This document shows, one piece after another, positions 62,842 to 64,000 of a stretch of DNA of 64,000 nt. The translations under genes and the position numbers were made by a program. Origin of the DNA: [Leptolyngbya] sp. PCC 7376 (lineage in GTDB: Bacteria; Cyanobacteriota; Cyanobacteriia; Cyanobacteriales; MRBY01); NCBI RefSeq assembly GCF_000316605.1, contig NC_019683.1:2588036-2652035 (forward strand), written 5' to 3'. Position 1 is the first letter of the stretch. Every line of letters starts with the position of its first letter. The notes under the pieces were generated by a model that searched no databases, had not been told where the DNA came from, and was given only the letters and a program-made list of their open reading frames with translations.

Positions 62842-63882
62842 TTAGGCGATCGCCAGTTCTTTTTCCATCTCGGCAGAGTATTCACCGCGGCTGGCTGCGC
62901 TATTGCATTGAGCACGCTTAAGCAGACGAGATTGCGCTTCTGCAATATTCGCTTTATGACCAGACCAATGATCTAGAGCGGGCTGCTGGATGGCGCGTGC
63001 ATAGGAGAAGGTTACCGGCCATGGACATTGATCACCAAAGCGTTTGTTCATCTCATTCAGATGGGCAGATGATTGCTGCATTGATTGCCCGCCAGAAAGG
63101 AACGCAATCCCGGCTACAGTTGCAGGAACATTCTTGAGTAAACAGCTGATTGTTGCCTCAGCCACATCTTCAACACTTGTTTGTTGCGGACAATCTTTGC
63201 CTGCAATGACCATACTGGGCTTGAGGATCATCTGATCATAGGCAACGCTCTGGGCATGGAGCTGCTTAAACACTTCATGGAGTGTTGCGTCAGTCACATC
63301 CCAACACTTCTGTAAGGTGTGGTCGCCATCAATTAAGACTTCAGGCTCAACAATTGGGACAAGGCCACATTCTTGGCATAGTGCAGCATAACGCGCCAAA
63401 CTATGGGCATTTGCTTCGATACACCCCTTGCTAGGAATATTGTTGCCAATGGTGATAACCGCACGCCATTTCGCAAACCGCGCACCCATTTTGTAGTATT
63501 CAGCCAGGCGATCGCGCAAATCATCAAGACCTTCAGTTACTTTTTCATCAGTGTGACCAGCTAGCTCTTTCGCGCCAGTATCAACCTTAATGCCAGGAAT
63601 CATACCAGCCTCTTTAATGACAGCTAGTAAAGACACACCTTCAGGAGTTGTTTGACGAATGGTCTCATCATAGAGAATGGGCCCACTGACGTAGTCTGCA
63701 AGATTAGGAGTGGTCAAGATTAGCGTGCGATACATCTGACGATATTCCTCAGTTGCTGGAATACCAAGCTTTTGAAAGCGCTTGTTACAAGTACCGTTAC
63801 TCTCGTCCATCGCAAGAATACCCTTGCCTTTAGCAACCATTGCTTTTGCTGTTGCTCGTAATTCTTCTGAATATTTACTCAT
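62842..63882 (-). CDS. fba: Class I fructose-bisphosphate aldolase
   Basis: 346 residues from the ATG at 63882 (a TTG before it is not needed). Class I signatures: KGKGILAMDESNGTCNKRFQKLGIP, LVPIVEPEVLIDGDH, and the Schiff-base Lys in YDQMILKPSMVIAG; GGQSMQQSSAHLNEMN and SYARAIQQPALDHWSG complete the barrel. It cleaves fructose-1,6-bisphosphate (and sedoheptulose-1,7-bisphosphate) without metal. Cyanobacteria usually rely on a class II enzyme, with a class I enzyme as second form, so a class II copy is expected elsewhere. Followed by a terminator. Confidence 0.95.
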   Translation of the reverse strand: MSKYSEELRATAKAMVAKGKGILAMDESNGTCNKRFQKLGIPATEEYRQMYRTLILTTPNLADYVSGPILYDETIRQTTPEGVSLLAVIKEAGMIPGIKVDTGAKELAGHTDEKVTEGLDDLRDRLAEYYKMGARFAKWRAVITIGNNIPSKGCIEANAHSLARYAALCQECGLVPIVEPEVLIDGDHTLQKCWDVTDATLHEVFKQLHAQSVAYDQMILKPSMVIAGKDCPQQTSVEDVAEATISCLLKNVPATVAGIAFLSGGQSMQQSSAHLNEMNKRFGDQCPWPVTFSYARAIQQPALDHWSGHKANIAEAQSRLLKRAQCNSAASRGEYSAEMEKELAIA

Positions 63883-64000
63883 CAAGAGGTCCTAAATTTT
63901 TTGCTTGCAGTTGCTTATTGACATATACTCTCAATAAGATTTATTTGTCAAGCTCTATATTCTCAATATTTTCCTTTTCTTCTTTGCCGAGATGAATGCC

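Overview
The window is chromosomal DNA of a cyanobacterium. It carries phycocyanin genes (cpcBA with cpcE/cpcF lyases), hemL, an ammonium transporter, class I aldolase, a RemA-like/gmk pair, clpP and murE. Throughout it is peppered with the octamer GCGATCGC, mostly as GGCGATCGCC, which is the HIP1 repeat typical of cyanobacteria. The gene set and HIP1 form resemble the Picosynechococcus / Leptolyngbya PCC 7376-type marine group, but that placement is an inference and no 16S gene is present. I saw no tRNA, rRNA, CRISPR array or prophage.

Layout. 1-15 kb is housekeeping: the end of a succinate/fumarate dehydrogenase flavoprotein, Uma2 proteins, metH, ppsA, GNAT, murE, remA-gmk, clpP and a methyltransferase, plus one AT-rich unknown with a possible treble-clef zinc motif (8.1-9.0 kb). 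15.6-22 kb is a co-directional cluster of minor pilins (FimT/GspH, PilV, PilW and PilX-like proteins), one with a long acidic low-complexity tail. 22.6-27.4 kb encodes a 1596-residue exported protein that combines a haemagglutination-type secretion domain, a DUF4347-like domain, a beta-helix and a C-terminal CHAT caspase-like protease.

27.6-38.1 kb is a redox-rich block. It holds two Rieske fusions (to a ThDP enzyme and to a glutamate-synthase-like FMN domain), a ZIP-like membrane protein, a YHS protein with a divergent LysR regulator, a secreted Trp/Gly-rich repeat protein, a complete IS1-type element, and a four-gene membrane operon whose core is a ferric-reductase-like haem protein with a third Rieske domain.

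38.5-44.7 kb is accessory. It contains a head-to-head pair of truncated IS982 copies, a decayed IS630, and a chain of small minus-strand genes, one of them SMI1/KNR4 (SUKH), a family of toxin-immunity proteins. Three plus-strand copies of a ~125-bp repeat lie among them. Each copy encodes the same 34-residue peptide, which resembles the last residues of CHAT domains and is bordered by HIP1 or HIP1-like sites.

44.8-64 kb returns to core genes: a pentapeptide-repeat membrane protein, hemL, a ferredoxin, amt with an NtcA-like site upstream, cpcBAEF, aroH, sppA, EamA and GPH transporters, a second IS630 with a frameshifted gene pair, an alpha/beta-hydrolase-fold protein lacking the nucleophile serine, a thioredoxin-reductase-like flavoprotein without NADPH motifs, an isiB flavodoxin interrupted by one in-frame TAG, and class I fructose-bisphosphate aldolase.

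The best candidates for undescribed biology are the dispersed CHAT-tail micro-ORFs among immunity-like genes, the Rieske-rich redox block with its membrane operon, and the exported CHAT protease.
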